Shown here piece by piece: positions 56,007-64,000 of a stretch of 64,000 nt of DNA. Made by a program: the position numbers and the translations under genes. The notes below the pieces were generated by a model. The model was not told the origin of the DNA, did not search any database, and saw only the letters and a list, made by a program, of their open reading frames with translations. The stretch is from CTSoil-043 sp963821235 (GTDB lineage Bacteria > Chloroflexota > Limnocylindria > Limnocylindrales > CSP1-4): positions 186,001-250,000 of the forward strand of contig CAWGCS010000002.1 in NCBI GenBank assembly GCA_963821235.1, in the 5' to 3' direction. Numbering within the stretch: position 1 is the first letter of the stretch; every line of letters begins with the position of its first letter.

Positions 56007-56116
56007 GGCGCGTGCGACGCAGCACGGCCACAGAGCGCGGCAGGCACGCAGGCACGCGGCCGCAGGCACGCGGCCGCCGGCACGCGGCAGGCGCGCGATT
56101 CGGGCACCATCCCCAC

Positions 56117-56941
56117 GTGACCCAGGACTCGAATCCGGAGCAGCTCACCCAGGTCCTCGCCCTCGTGGACGAGGTGCTGGGGCCGGACGTCGTCGGCGTC
56201 TATCTCCACGGATCGGCGGTCCTCGGTGGGCTGCGACCGCACAGCGACCTCGACGTGCTCGTGGTCTCGAGGCGGGCCACCACGAGCGAGCAGAAGCAGC
56301 GGCTGGTGAACCGGCTCCTCCGGATCTCGAGCCCGACCGACGCTCCCGGGCCCGTCCGTCCGATCGAGCTGACCGTCGTCGTGGAGTCGGAGGTTCGCCC
56401 GTGGCGCTATCCGCCGCGCCTCGACTTCCTGTACGGGGACTGGCTGCGACGCGAGTTCGTGGGCGGCAACCTCGAGCCGCGGGAGACGACGAGCCCCGAT
56501 CTCGCCGTGGTGATCACGATGGCGCTGCAGGGGAGCCAGCCGCTCGTCGGGCCGCCGCCGCGCGAGGTCTTCGATCCGGTTCCGCCCGACGACCTCCTCC
56601 GCGCGATGGTCGCCGGCATCGACGGGCTGCTCGCCGACCTCGACTCGGACACCCGCAACGTGGTCCTGACGCTTGCGCGCATCTGGATGACCGTCGCGAC
56701 CGGGGCGATCGGCTCGAAGGACGAGGCGGCGACCTGGGCGCTCGCCCGCCTTCGGGAGGAGCATCGCCCGGTCCTCGCTCGCGCTCGGGCCGTCTACCTC
56801 GGCGAGGACGAGCACTGGGACGACCTCGAGCCGCGCGTCCGACCGCACGCCGAGCACGTCGTCCGGGAGATCGAGCGCCTGGTCGGGGACGGCTCGCGCC
56901 ACGGCGAGCACCCCGGCCCCGCGTCGGTCAGGGGCGGCTAG
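56117..56941 (+). CDS. AadA-like aminoglycoside nucleotidyltransferase
   Basis: A 274-residue protein of the ANT(3'')/ANT(9) family. The nucleotidyltransferase motif is LHGSAVLGGLRPHSDLDVLV with the catalytic Asp pair, followed by PIELTVVVESEVRPW, RLDFLYGDWLRREFV and the C-terminal helical domain with NVVLTLARIWMTVATGAIGS and KDEAATWALARLREEHRPVL. It would adenylate streptomycin or spectinomycin, though chromosomal homologues can have other natural roles. The GTG at 56117 lacks a ribosome-binding site and may be leaderless. It is not associated with an integron or transposon here. Confidence 0.85.
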   Translation: MTQDSNPEQLTQVLALVDEVLGPDVVGVYLHGSAVLGGLRPHSDLDVLVVSRRATTSEQKQRLVNRLLRISSPTDAPGPVRPIELTVVVESEVRPWRYPPRLDFLYGDWLRREFVGGNLEPRETTSPDLAVVITMALQGSQPLVGPPPREVFDPVPPDDLLRAMVAGIDGLLADLDSDTRNVVLTLARIWMTVATGAIGSKDEAATWALARLREEHRPVLARARAVYLGEDEHWDDLEPRVRPHAEHVVREIERLVGDGSRHGEHPGPASVRGG

Positions 56942-57153
56942 GGCGTCGTCCGGGGGCGGCTAGGGTGGCGGCCGGGGGGGCCAGGTGCAGCCAGGGGCGC
57001 CTAGCGGGCGTCGTCACGAGGCGCGGCAGACGCGACACCGGGACGACCCGAAGGCCGCCCCGGTGCGCAGCCCCCGATGGAGCGGGCGACGACGGCCCCC
57101 GCCGTTGACGCCGCCCGCCCCGGATGTGGTGCGCCTCGCCGGATCGGGCTGGC

Positions 57154-58497
57154 CTACTGCGCCGCGCGGAGCTCCGCCTCGGCGTCGGCGACCTTCGCCA
57201 GGATGCCGGCCCGCAGCGTGTCGAGGCCCGTCCAGACCCCCTTCGTGGCGTTGCTGATGGAGGTCAGCTGGCTCTTCAGCGTCTTGATCGCCTCGAGCTG
57301 CTCCTTCACCCCCGCCAGCGCCCGGCCGATGGCCGCCGCGTCGACCTCGACCTCGCGGTCGTCGAGCGTGGCCAGGGCGAGGATCCGGGCCAGCCGGACG
57401 GCCGCCGCGAGGAAGGCCGGCTCCGGAGCCTCCGGGTCGACGACGCAGTAGACGTCGCCGCCCATGACCGTGAAGGGGTCGATGCCGGCCGGCGCGTGGG
57501 CCGGCGTGAAGACGATGAGGCCGACAGCGGCGCCGCGGTTCTCCTTCGCCTCGCGCAGCTCGTCGCGGATCGCGCGCAGCGACATGGGGCGGTCCTTCGC
57601 CTCGACGACGACGCGGACGTCGTGGCCGCGGGTGAGGGCGGGGTCGAGGGTGAGGACGAAGTCGCCCTTCTTCGACTTGATGACGGCGCCGGTCTCGGCC
57701 GCGGTCCGGTCGAGCAGGTCGCCGGCGCCGACCGCCTGGGCGCCGAGCAGCTCCTCGAGGAGGTCCTCGAAGTCGATCCCCTTCGCCGTCCCCTTCGCCC
57801 GCTCCTGGGCGCGGGCGGCCGAGGCCGCCTCCAGCGACGCGATGCGCTCGTTGAGCTTCGCGAAGCCCTCGGCCATCTCGCCGCGGAACTGGAAGAGCGG
57901 CGAGCCCAGGCGGGTGGGGTCGAGGAGGGTGGCGAGCTTGCTGCCGTCGCCCTCGAGGTAGGCGCCGAGGAGCGTCTTGATGCGGCCGATGGCGCTGTCG
58001 CGCTTCGTCTCGTCGAATAGCTCGTCGGTGAGCGAGCGGAGCTTGCCGCGGTCGCCCAGGAAGGCCTCCAGCGTGCGCGGGAGGCGCCCGTCGCCGTCGG
58101 CGAAGTTCTGGCGCAGGAGCTGGTCCAGGGCGGCGGCGGCCTTCGCGTTGGCGTCCTCCGTCTGGCGCAGGAGGGCGGCGAACTCCGCCCGCACCGCGTC
58201 GACGTTGACGGTCACGCCGGCGTCCATCAGGGCCGTCATCCCGATCTTGATGGCCCGCTCGACGAGCCCGCCGCGCTCCTCCGCGGGGCGCTCGGCGACG
58301 AAGGCGGCCAGGCTGGCGTCGACCAGGACGAGGCGCTCGACGACGACGCGGTCGCGCTCGACCGAGACGCGGGTCGCCCCGGCCTGGTTGGGGTTCGCCG
58401 GCGCGGCGACCGGCGGCCGACTGGTGGCCGACGGGCCCGCGATGGGCACGCGGCCGGCGGGGGAGGGGAGGGTGACAACGTTGGCGGGGGCGTCCAT
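57154..58497 (-). CDS. Uncharacterised protein with a PD-(D/E)XK-like nuclease domain
   Basis: About 447 residues from ATG 58497; GTG 58539 would add 14. A Pro/Ala-rich start is followed by helical regions (LVERAIKIGMTALMDAGVTV, ALLRQTEDANAKAAAALDQL, EMAEGFAKLNERIASLEAAS) with coiled-coil character. Then comes GIDFEDLLEELLGAQAVGAG, GAVIKSKKGDFVLTLDP and VRVVVEAKDRPMSLRAIRDE, an Asp...Glu-x-Lys core like that of restriction-type nucleases. The C-terminal part is again helical. No exact family was recognised. It is divergent to the SRA-like gene with about 100 bases between them. A DNA-processing or defense role is inferred. Confidence 0.75.
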   Translation of the reverse strand: MDAPANVVTLPSPAGRVPIAGPSATSRPPVAAPANPNQAGATRVSVERDRVVVERLVLVDASLAAFVAERPAEERGGLVERAIKIGMTALMDAGVTVNVDAVRAEFAALLRQTEDANAKAAAALDQLLRQNFADGDGRLPRTLEAFLGDRGKLRSLTDELFDETKRDSAIGRIKTLLGAYLEGDGSKLATLLDPTRLGSPLFQFRGEMAEGFAKLNERIASLEAASAARAQERAKGTAKGIDFEDLLEELLGAQAVGAGDLLDRTAAETGAVIKSKKGDFVLTLDPALTRGHDVRVVVEAKDRPMSLRAIRDELREAKENRGAAVGLIVFTPAHAPAGIDPFTVMGGDVYCVVDPEAPEPAFLAAAVRLARILALATLDDREVEVDAAAIGRALAGVKEQLEAIKTLKSQLTSISNATKGVWTGLDTLRAGILAKVADAEAELRAAQ

Positions 58498-58598
58498 GCC
58501 GCGGACTTTGAGGGCGGGTTGTGCCAGCTTGGATGTCACGACGTCGAGCGAGGTGTGTCCGAACCTGGAATCCTGGTGGCACGACTGGGAGGACGACG

Positions 58599-59378
58599 AT
58601 GCCGACGACCGCCGAAGGGCTTCTTGATCTCCTGGATCAGGCGCGCGAGGCGGACCTGGGCTCCCGAATCGAGTACCGCGATCCCATCGCCGCGTATGGG
58701 TCCGTCGCGATCAGGGAGGTTCGCTCTTGGCTTGCCGACGCCACTTTGGTGTCGTTCGCGATACGGGTCATCGAGAAGGCGGCCGCCGTAGATGACGGGG
58801 CGAAGAACGATGCGCTCGTGGCGCTCCGTTCGATCCAGGGGGGTGCCTTCGCCGAGACCGCCAAACTCGATGCCCACCAAGCGATCAAGCGCCTCGGGGG
58901 CGCGATTCGCCCCACCAAGGCCGCGAAGGCGACGGCGATGGGCCGATCGTCGGGGCCACTTCCGGCGCTCATTCGTGGCTATCCATATCGGCGGCGCGAG
59001 CTTCGCGAGGCCGGCCTACTCGGCAACATCTACTCGGGCATCAGCTATCCGGCCGACGGTGACCACGCCTGCCTCTTCTCTGGTGGACCGAACAGCGAGT
59101 CCTACGGCTATCGGGACATGCCCTTTGGCGACAACGGATACCGCTACTACGGGGAGTGGCGAGGGACCCGTGACATGTCACTGACGGGCGGCAACCGAGT
59201 GATCATCGACCGGGGCCCGAACCTCTATCTCTTCGTCAATGAGGGCGGTGGCGTGCATCGCTTTGAGGGCCGCTTCATGGCCACGGGCTACGAGAAGGTC
59301 ATCGCCGAGCGCGAGGGCACGATGGGCGAAGCCATCGTGTTCATCCTCGAGCGAGTGGCCGACGACGTCCAACTCTAG
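58599..59378 (+). CDS. SRA-like (ScoMcrA-type) domain protein, candidate modified-DNA reader
   Basis: A 259-residue protein. Residues 1-110 are helical and unrecognised. The C-terminal half (about 125-250) has LREAGLLGNIYSGISYPADG, HACLFSGGP, GYRDMPFGDNGYRYYGEWRG, DMSLTGGNRVIIDRGPNLYL and YLFVNEGGGVHRFEGRF. This spacing of Gly/Tyr/Trp motifs resembles the SRA-like domain of the modification-dependent enzyme ScoMcrA. GGGAGGA (58587-58593) is a good ribosome-binding site for ATG 58599. No HNH nuclease is fused, so cutting would depend on a partner. The stop overlaps the convergent gene end by four bases. Confidence 0.7.
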   Translation: MPTTAEGLLDLLDQAREADLGSRIEYRDPIAAYGSVAIREVRSWLADATLVSFAIRVIEKAAAVDDGAKNDALVALRSIQGGAFAETAKLDAHQAIKRLGGAIRPTKAAKATAMGRSSGPLPALIRGYPYRRRELREAGLLGNIYSGISYPADGDHACLFSGGPNSESYGYRDMPFGDNGYRYYGEWRGTRDMSLTGGNRVIIDRGPNLYLFVNEGGGVHRFEGRFMATGYEKVIAEREGTMGEAIVFILERVADDVQL

Positions 59379-61156
59379 AGAGCACGCATCCCGGCGCGGC
59401 GAAGGGCATCGAGCACTCGCGGCCCGTCACCACGAGGTAGGTTCGGGGGAACCCAGACCACGAGCCCGTCGCGTCCGCGGGTCATCAGGACTCGGTAGCT
59501 GTTGAGCCGAAGCTGGTGCGAGTCACGTGCCTCTCGCGTGACCCGTCGGGACTGCCAGTCTTCATCCCACCCGAGATCGTCGCCCCAGCAGAGGATTGGG
59601 AGGTCCAACTCCAAACCCTGGCACTGGAACTCTGTGACGGGAGCCATCAACTGGCGGCAGGAGATAGGGCTGTCTGGCGGATCCGCGAACCAGGGCCCGA
59701 TCTTGAGGCGGCTCGTGGCCTGGAACTCGTTGTCGACACCGAGCGGTTTCAGGTTGCGCGCCTTTGAGGAGGCAACGAGTCCGAACGTCTTCTCAACCGC
59801 CGCGTCGTAGCGATCAAGCACGTAACGCTTTGCCTGGAGGAGATCGGTCGTCACGTACAGCTCATAGCCGACGGCGTCGAGTGGGGCAGCGAGGTCGCAG
59901 GCGTCCTGTAGCTCACCCGCGAGCACCAGCCGCGCCCACTCCGCGGAGTCCTCAGCGCGATGCGTGCGAAGGGTTCGGGTCAAGTTGAGGCGATCGTCGA
60001 CCCGGATACGGCACCCGCCGAAGACATCGACGAGGTGAGTCGGGACATGGACCTCGATCGATACCGGTGCAGCGCGTACCGCGCCGGCCCACTGGCCAAG
60101 ACCGGCCTCTTCACCGAGGTAGATCTCCTGACCCTCTCCAATCAGGCCGATGACGACGGACCACCCCGGGAGGCGAGACGCGACGTCGACGACCAGTTCG
60201 GGCTCCGACCGTTGAATGCCCTTCCTCTCTTGCATGCGATCGCGATCCCACGCCCGCTGCGCCTCATCGAACACGAGGACGTTGTGATCAGGTAGGCGCC
60301 CCCGCGCCCCCATCTGGAGGTCGAAGTCGTGCCATCGACGCACGAAGATCGAGCTGCCGAGGACGTGCTGCAGGACCTCAACCAGCGGGTCATTGCCTGA
60401 GTAGAGCACGGCGGTGCGCTCCTGCTCGGTACCGTGCTCATACACGAACTGCAGGCCCACGAGGGTCTTGCCGGATCCCGGCACCCCCGCCGCAAGTACG
60501 AGGTGGCGCTCTGCGTTCTGCTCGGCCTGGGAGGCCAGGGCATGCAAGGAAGCCAGCAGATCAGGGATGCCCGCGCTCTCGGCGCGCTTGAGGGCCGGCA
60601 GATCCTCGTCTCGAAAGATGCGCTTGGCAGCACCAACCAGCGAGGGTAGCGGGGCGTACGTTCCGTCGACCCATCGGCGCACGTCGCGTGCGCCATCGAA
60701 TCCGTCGAGATCTCGGAGCGTCTGCGGCAATCGATCCGCGCCGACAACGCGGACGCCGTCCTCCTCGCCAAGCACGCCGGGCCGGTCGGTATAGACGAGG
60801 ACAGGGCTCACCGGCAACCCATGGGTCTCGGAATGATAGTCAGAGAGGTCGTTGGCGTATGCCTTGACCTGATCGATGTGGCCAGGCCGCATCCGTCCGC
60901 GCTTGAACTCCAGCACGATGAGGCGGTCCGACGTCAAGACGACGACGTCGGGACGCCGGCCGCCTTCCCCGGGTAGCTCGTACTCGAGAACGACGCCCCA
61001 GTCGCAGGTCTCGGGAACGGAGCGGAAGGACGCCGAGAGCCAGTTCAGCTCGTCGTGCCAGGCGGCAACCTGCAGGTCACCAGGCAACCCCGCGTAGTAG
61101 GCGGCGTACGACTCGCGCAGGGCCCGCTCGACAGACTCGGGGCGAACGTCCGCCAT
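59375..61156 (-). CDS. DUF2075/Schlafen-like helicase with an N-terminal nuclease-like domain
   Basis: About 593 residues from ATG 61156; ATGs at 61174 and 61189 extend it by 6 or 11. The N-terminal domain (about 10-120) has RRPDVVVLTSDRLIVLEFKR, an Asp...Glu-x-Lys nuclease-like core. The ATPase follows, with Walker A LAAGVPGSGKTLVGLQ, Walker B HNVLVFDEAQRAW, and later helicase motifs TRTLRTHRAEDSAEW, PVTEFQCQGLELDLPILCWG and RLNSYRVLMTRGRDGLVVWV. Proteins of this build occur in restriction and phage-defense loci. It is convergent with the SRA-like gene, overlapping by four bases. Codon use here is visibly less GC-extreme than in neighbours. Confidence 0.8.
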   Translation of the reverse strand: MADVRPESVERALRESYAAYYAGLPGDLQVAAWHDELNWLSASFRSVPETCDWGVVLEYELPGEGGRRPDVVVLTSDRLIVLEFKRGRMRPGHIDQVKAYANDLSDYHSETHGLPVSPVLVYTDRPGVLGEEDGVRVVGADRLPQTLRDLDGFDGARDVRRWVDGTYAPLPSLVGAAKRIFRDEDLPALKRAESAGIPDLLASLHALASQAEQNAERHLVLAAGVPGSGKTLVGLQFVYEHGTEQERTAVLYSGNDPLVEVLQHVLGSSIFVRRWHDFDLQMGARGRLPDHNVLVFDEAQRAWDRDRMQERKGIQRSEPELVVDVASRLPGWSVVIGLIGEGQEIYLGEEAGLGQWAGAVRAAPVSIEVHVPTHLVDVFGGCRIRVDDRLNLTRTLRTHRAEDSAEWARLVLAGELQDACDLAAPLDAVGYELYVTTDLLQAKRYVLDRYDAAVEKTFGLVASSKARNLKPLGVDNEFQATSRLKIGPWFADPPDSPISCRQLMAPVTEFQCQGLELDLPILCWGDDLGWDEDWQSRRVTREARDSHQLRLNSYRVLMTRGRDGLVVWVPPNLPRGDGPRVLDALRRAGMRAL

Positions 61157-61334
61157 GTCGCACCCGGTTCCCATCCACCCGTAGGCCATGTCACCAGGCT
61201 ACACGGCCGGCCGCAGTGGCCGCTGGCGCCCGCGGTCTCAGCAGGAGCGCCGCTGGAACCGGTCCGTCTGGCAGGCGGCAGTTGCATGGTCAGGTACGGC
61301 ACGAACCGCCCCGGGTCCATCCGCACCGGGTCGA

Positions 61335-62075
61335 TCAGCTGCCCACCGCCCTGAAGACCAGCGCCATCGCGAGAAGCGCGGCGATGATCAGCGCCGCGCC
61401 CACCACCGTCACCAGCCGGCCGCTGCGCCCGTGCGCCGCGAGCCATGAGCCGAGGACGCGATTGAGGAGCGGCATCACCGCCCACTCCAGGGTGGCCACG
61501 CTGATGACGTTGCCGACGAGCATCGCGAACGCCGTTCCGAGGCCGGTCGTCTGTGGTGAGACGATGAGCGTGAGGAGCATGACAACGGGGTACAGGCCGA
61601 CGAGGACCAGCAGGAACGACTTCCAGTGGGGGACTGGCGTGCCGTCGGCCGCTTGGCCGGCGACCCACGAGCCGAAGCCGGTGGGCATGGTCTGCTGTCG
61701 AAAGCCGAGGGCCTCCTGTGGGAGCTTCGCCAGCCAGGCCGCGCGCTCGGGTGCGTCGAGCCAGGCGTGGAGCATCGCCTCGTCGTCGAAGTGGACGATG
61801 ATGACCCACTCGTCCCCGCCGCCGGTCGGCGGGTAGACCTCGGTCGCCTGGTAGCCCGGGTAGGCCCCCGCCAGCGCCGTGACCTCGCGCTGCCACGCCA
61901 GGAAGGTGCCGGCGCGATCGGCCGGGTAGTGCTGCGTGATGACCGTGGAGGCTCGCGGGCCACGCACCCGCAGGATGGGCGCGGGGGGCGCGGAGGGTGC
62001 AGAGGAGGCGGCGTCGGCTTCCGACGAGGGGTCGGGCGGCGGCGCGGGCGGCGGGCTGTTCGCAGGATCGGGCAT
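61335..62075 (-). CDS. Antibiotic-biosynthesis-monooxygenase (ABM) domain membrane protein
   Basis: A 246-residue protein. A Pro/Ser/Ala-rich start (residues 1-37) is followed by an ABM ferredoxin-like domain (about 40-135: VITQHYPADRAGTFLAWQRE, GYQATEVYPPTGGGDEWVII, FDDEAMLHAWLDAPERAAWL). Three membrane helices follow (SFLLVLVGLYPVVMLLTLIV, AMLVGNVISVATLEWAVMPL, LVTVVGAALIIAALLAMALV). ABM proteins with membrane tails are common but mostly uncharacterised. The gene lies 14 bases after the phosphohexomutase gene on the same strand, so they probably share a transcript. No catalytic residue assignment is possible. Confidence 0.85.
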   Translation of the reverse strand: MPDPANSPPPAPPPDPSSEADAASSAPSAPPAPILRVRGPRASTVITQHYPADRAGTFLAWQREVTALAGAYPGYQATEVYPPTGGGDEWVIIVHFDDEAMLHAWLDAPERAAWLAKLPQEALGFRQQTMPTGFGSWVAGQAADGTPVPHWKSFLLVLVGLYPVVMLLTLIVSPQTTGLGTAFAMLVGNVISVATLEWAVMPLLNRVLGSWLAAHGRSGRLVTVVGAALIIAALLAMALVFRAVGS

Positions 62076-62089
62076 GAGGTCGCTCTCGG

Positions 62090-63871
62090 TCAGGTCCGCG
62101 TGAGCTCCGCCATCGCGGCACGTGTGCGCGTGAGCCGCCGGGCAGCCTCCGCCCGTGCCTCGGGCAGGTCGGCCGTGACCGGCACGATCGCCTCCAGATA
62201 GATCTTCAGCTTCGGCTCCGTGCCGCTCGGGCGGACGATCACCCGGGTGTCGTCGGCCAGGAGGTAGCGCAGGCCGTCGGTCGGCGGCAGCCCGCCCCCA
62301 CCTGCAACCAGGTCGTCGACGCAGACGACCGCGACCCCGCCGATGTGGGCCAGCCGGCTCGCCCGAAGCCGAGCCATGACCACGCCGATGAGCGAGAGGT
62401 CGGTGACCCGGACCGAGAGCGCGTCGGTGGCATAGACGCCGTGGCGGCGGGCCAGGTCGTCGAGGACGTCGAGGAGGGTGCGGCCCCGTGCCCGCAGGCC
62501 CGCCGCCATGTCGGCCACGAGCAGCGCCGCCGAGATCCCGTCCTTGTCCGCGACGTGGGCAGGATCGACGCAGTACCCGATGGCCTCCTCGTAGCCGTAG
62601 CGGAGGCGCGGCACGCGGCCGATCCACTTGAAGCCGGTGAGCGTCTCGACGCCGGGCACGCCGGCCGCCTCGGCCATCGCCCCGAGCAACCGCGACGAGA
62701 CGATCGAGCGGGCCAGCACGGCGTGCGGCTCGTCGGGATCGACCCCGCGGGCGAGCACGTGGGCGCCCAGGAGCACGCCCACCTCGTCGCCGCGGAGCAT
62801 CCGCCAGCCGGCGGGGTCGTCGGCGGTCGCGGCGGAGGGATCGGGCACGGCGACGGCGCAGCGGTCGGCGTCCGGGTCGCTGGCGATGACGACGTCGGGG
62901 CGGACGCGCCGGGCGAGGGCGAGGGCGAGGTCCATCGCCCCCGGCTCCTCGGGGTTCGGGAAGGGGACGGTCGGGAAGTCGGGGTCGGGCGCGGCCTGCT
63001 CCTCGACGACGGTCGGCGCCGGGAAGCCGGCCCGCTCGAAGGCGCGCAGGACGATCTCCCCGCCCACGCCGTGCATGGCGGTGTGCACGACCGCCAGCTG
63101 CCGGGGGGTCCCGGGGGCGACGACCGAGACGACCGCGTCGACGTAGGCGTCGATGACCTCCTCGCCGAGGACGGTCCAGCCGCCCTCCGCCCGGGCGACC
63201 GAGGCAACCGAGGCGACGGCGTCGATGCAGGCGGCGATCTCGGCGTCCGCCGGCGGCACGATCTGGCTTCCGTCGCCGAGGTAGACCTTGTAGCCGTTGT
63301 CGCGCGGCGGGTTGTGGCTGGCCGTGACCATCACGCCGGCGTCCGCGCCGAGGTGGCGGATCGCGAAGGAGAGGACCGGCGTCGGCAGGGGGCGGGGGAG
63401 GAGGAAGGCGCGACCGCCGGCCGCGGTGACGACCGCCGCCGTGTCGCGGGCGAAGACGTCGGAGCCGTGGCGGGCATCGAAGCCGACGACGACGACCGGG
63501 GCGTGGCCGCGCTCCCTCAGGTAGGTCGTCAGGCCCGCGGCGGCCCGGATGACGACAGCGCGGTTCATCCGGTTCGGCCCCGCGCCGAGGATGCCGCGCA
63601 GCCCCGCGGTCCCGAACTGGAGCGTGCCCGCGAACCTGTCGGCGAGCTCGTCGGCGGTGTCCGAGCCGGCTTTCGCCTCGCCGGCCTCCGTCGCCGCGAT
63701 CAGCGCCCGCAGCTCATCCCGCGTGGCCGGGTCCGGGTCGTCGGCCAGCCAGGCCGCCGCCCGGGGGAGCAGGTCGGCCAGGGTTCCTTCGGGCGGCATG
63801 CGCTGAGCCTCCGTGGCGAGTCGTTCGAGGCGAGCCCGCGTGGTCGGCTCGCTGGCCGCAGTCTCGCGCAT
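62090..63871 (-). CDS. Phosphohexomutase (phosphoglucomutase/phosphomannomutase family)
   Basis: About 593 residues from ATG 63871; ATG 63928 would add 19 residues but lies three bases from a strong hairpin. Domain order is normal: FGTAGLRGILGAGPNRMNRA, catalytic serine loop VMVTASHNPPRDNGYKVY, metal site VIASDPDADRCAVAV, sugar-specificity loop VETLTGFKWIG and YGYEEAIGYCVDPAHVADKD, and phosphate-binding IVRPSGTEPKLKIYLE. It interconverts hexose 1- and 6-phosphates. It resembles the PgmB2/ManB group with long N-termini. It could also process the glucose 1-phosphate made by sucrose phosphorylase, although it lies far from that cluster. Confidence 0.92.
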   Translation of the reverse strand: MRETAASEPTTRARLERLATEAQRMPPEGTLADLLPRAAAWLADDPDPATRDELRALIAATEAGEAKAGSDTADELADRFAGTLQFGTAGLRGILGAGPNRMNRAVVIRAAAGLTTYLRERGHAPVVVVGFDARHGSDVFARDTAAVVTAAGGRAFLLPRPLPTPVLSFAIRHLGADAGVMVTASHNPPRDNGYKVYLGDGSQIVPPADAEIAACIDAVASVASVARAEGGWTVLGEEVIDAYVDAVVSVVAPGTPRQLAVVHTAMHGVGGEIVLRAFERAGFPAPTVVEEQAAPDPDFPTVPFPNPEEPGAMDLALALARRVRPDVVIASDPDADRCAVAVPDPSAATADDPAGWRMLRGDEVGVLLGAHVLARGVDPDEPHAVLARSIVSSRLLGAMAEAAGVPGVETLTGFKWIGRVPRLRYGYEEAIGYCVDPAHVADKDGISAALLVADMAAGLRARGRTLLDVLDDLARRHGVYATDALSVRVTDLSLIGVVMARLRASRLAHIGGVAVVCVDDLVAGGGGLPPTDGLRYLLADDTRVIVRPSGTEPKLKIYLEAIVPVTADLPEARAEAARRLTRTRAAMAELTRT

Positions 63872-63930
63872 CGGCGCGAGCGACGCGACGACGGCGGTTG
63901 CGTGCCCCCCGACCGCTCGCCCGAACATGG

Positions 63931-63963
63931 ACGGCGGGCGGGACCCCAGATCCCGCCCGCCGT
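63931..63963. terminator. Strong hairpin upstream of the phosphohexomutase gene
   Basis: A perfect 13-base stem (ACGGCGGGCGGGA at 63931-63943 with its complement at 63951-63963) and seven-base loop. It probably terminates a gene lying beyond the window edge on the minus strand, and it sits just before the phosphohexomutase start region. Confidence 0.6.
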
Positions 63964-64000
63964 GGGCCGTCCGAGAGGAGCGGAGCGTCAGCTCACGAGC

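Larger units (their letters stand above)
55562..56116. other. Gene-free gap with palindromic repeat copy C and GC-rich tandem repeats
   Basis: No gene is supported. Bases 55565-55790 are a degenerate tract of words such as CACGGCTGGCGGGCG and GGGCGCGCGGCAGGGC. Repeat copy C is at 55796-55912, a 19-bp tandem repeat at 55921-56006, and a GCAGGCACGCGGC tract at 56020-56095. CACCAT at 56105-56110 lies six bases before the next GTG and may be a -10 element for a leaderless transcript. Confidence 0.7.

Noticed and set aside
63970..64000. Possible 3' end of another minus-strand gene at the right edge.
   Set aside because: Only about 30 bases are available and the frame cannot be fixed. The hairpin at 63931-63963 would fit such a gene but no coding claim can be supported.

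Overview
This is a very GC-rich bacterial chromosome segment with short intergenic gaps, many GTG starts, overlapping stop/start operons, lipoproteins with Ser/Thr/Pro-rich linkers and one tRNA gene with an encoded CCA end. The gene mix is a Kdp potassium pump with a split KdpD, a Ku/LigD end-joining set, group 3b and group 3d [NiFe]-hydrogenases and a single-chain dihydropyrimidine dehydrogenase. It suggests a free-living high-GC lineage such as a Chloroflexota soil or freshwater clade (Limnocylindria-like), with Actinomycetota as the alternative. That placement is inference from content; no 16S or ribosomal protein gene lies in the window.

Layout. 1-8489: kdp operon, running from the kinase half of KdpD (cut by the window edge) through kdpE, an unknown gene, a receiver-only regulator, two micro-proteins (the second is KdpF), kdpA, kdpB, kdpC and the separate N-terminal half of KdpD, closed by a strong hairpin. 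8565-16793: a sucrose/fructoside cluster (GH32-like hydrolase, LacI regulator with tandem operators, ABC binding protein and two permeases, serine hydrolase, sucrose phosphorylase) bounded by a 15-bp direct repeat. 16914-19377: two minus-strand genes of unknown function and tRNA-His. 19590-25258: two methionine-synthesis genes (homocysteine methyltransferase/MTHFR fusion and cobalamin-dependent MetH). 25385-33537: CAP-domain secreted protein, ABC exporter pair, BioY, FGGY sugar kinase and a sugar-binding lipoprotein.

33623-38794 (minus): group 3b hydrogenase operon with a fused beta/gamma electron-transfer subunit, its own maturation protease and a cNMP-type sensor. 38930-43815 (minus): LigD, a ligase-like protein without catalytic residues, and Ku. 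44293-49826 (minus): HoxEFUYH NAD-linked group 3d hydrogenase plus its maturation protease, which carries an internal Gly-rich repeat. 50534-52655 (minus): an XRE-nuclease-like protein, and a ribbon-helix-helix protein with an SPFH membrane protein. 52931-55561: single-chain dihydropyrimidine dehydrogenase. 56117-61156: an AadA-like nucleotidyltransferase, then a three-gene group with a PD-(D/E)XK-like protein, an SRA-like reader and a nuclease-helicase, which is a candidate modification-sensing defense locus. 61335-63871 (minus): ABM-domain membrane protein and phosphohexomutase.

Three gene-free gaps (43816-44292, 49827-50533, 55562-56116) share a palindromic repeat family embedded in low-complexity GC tracts. 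These repeats, the candidate defense locus and the dead ligase paralogue are the least explained parts of the window.
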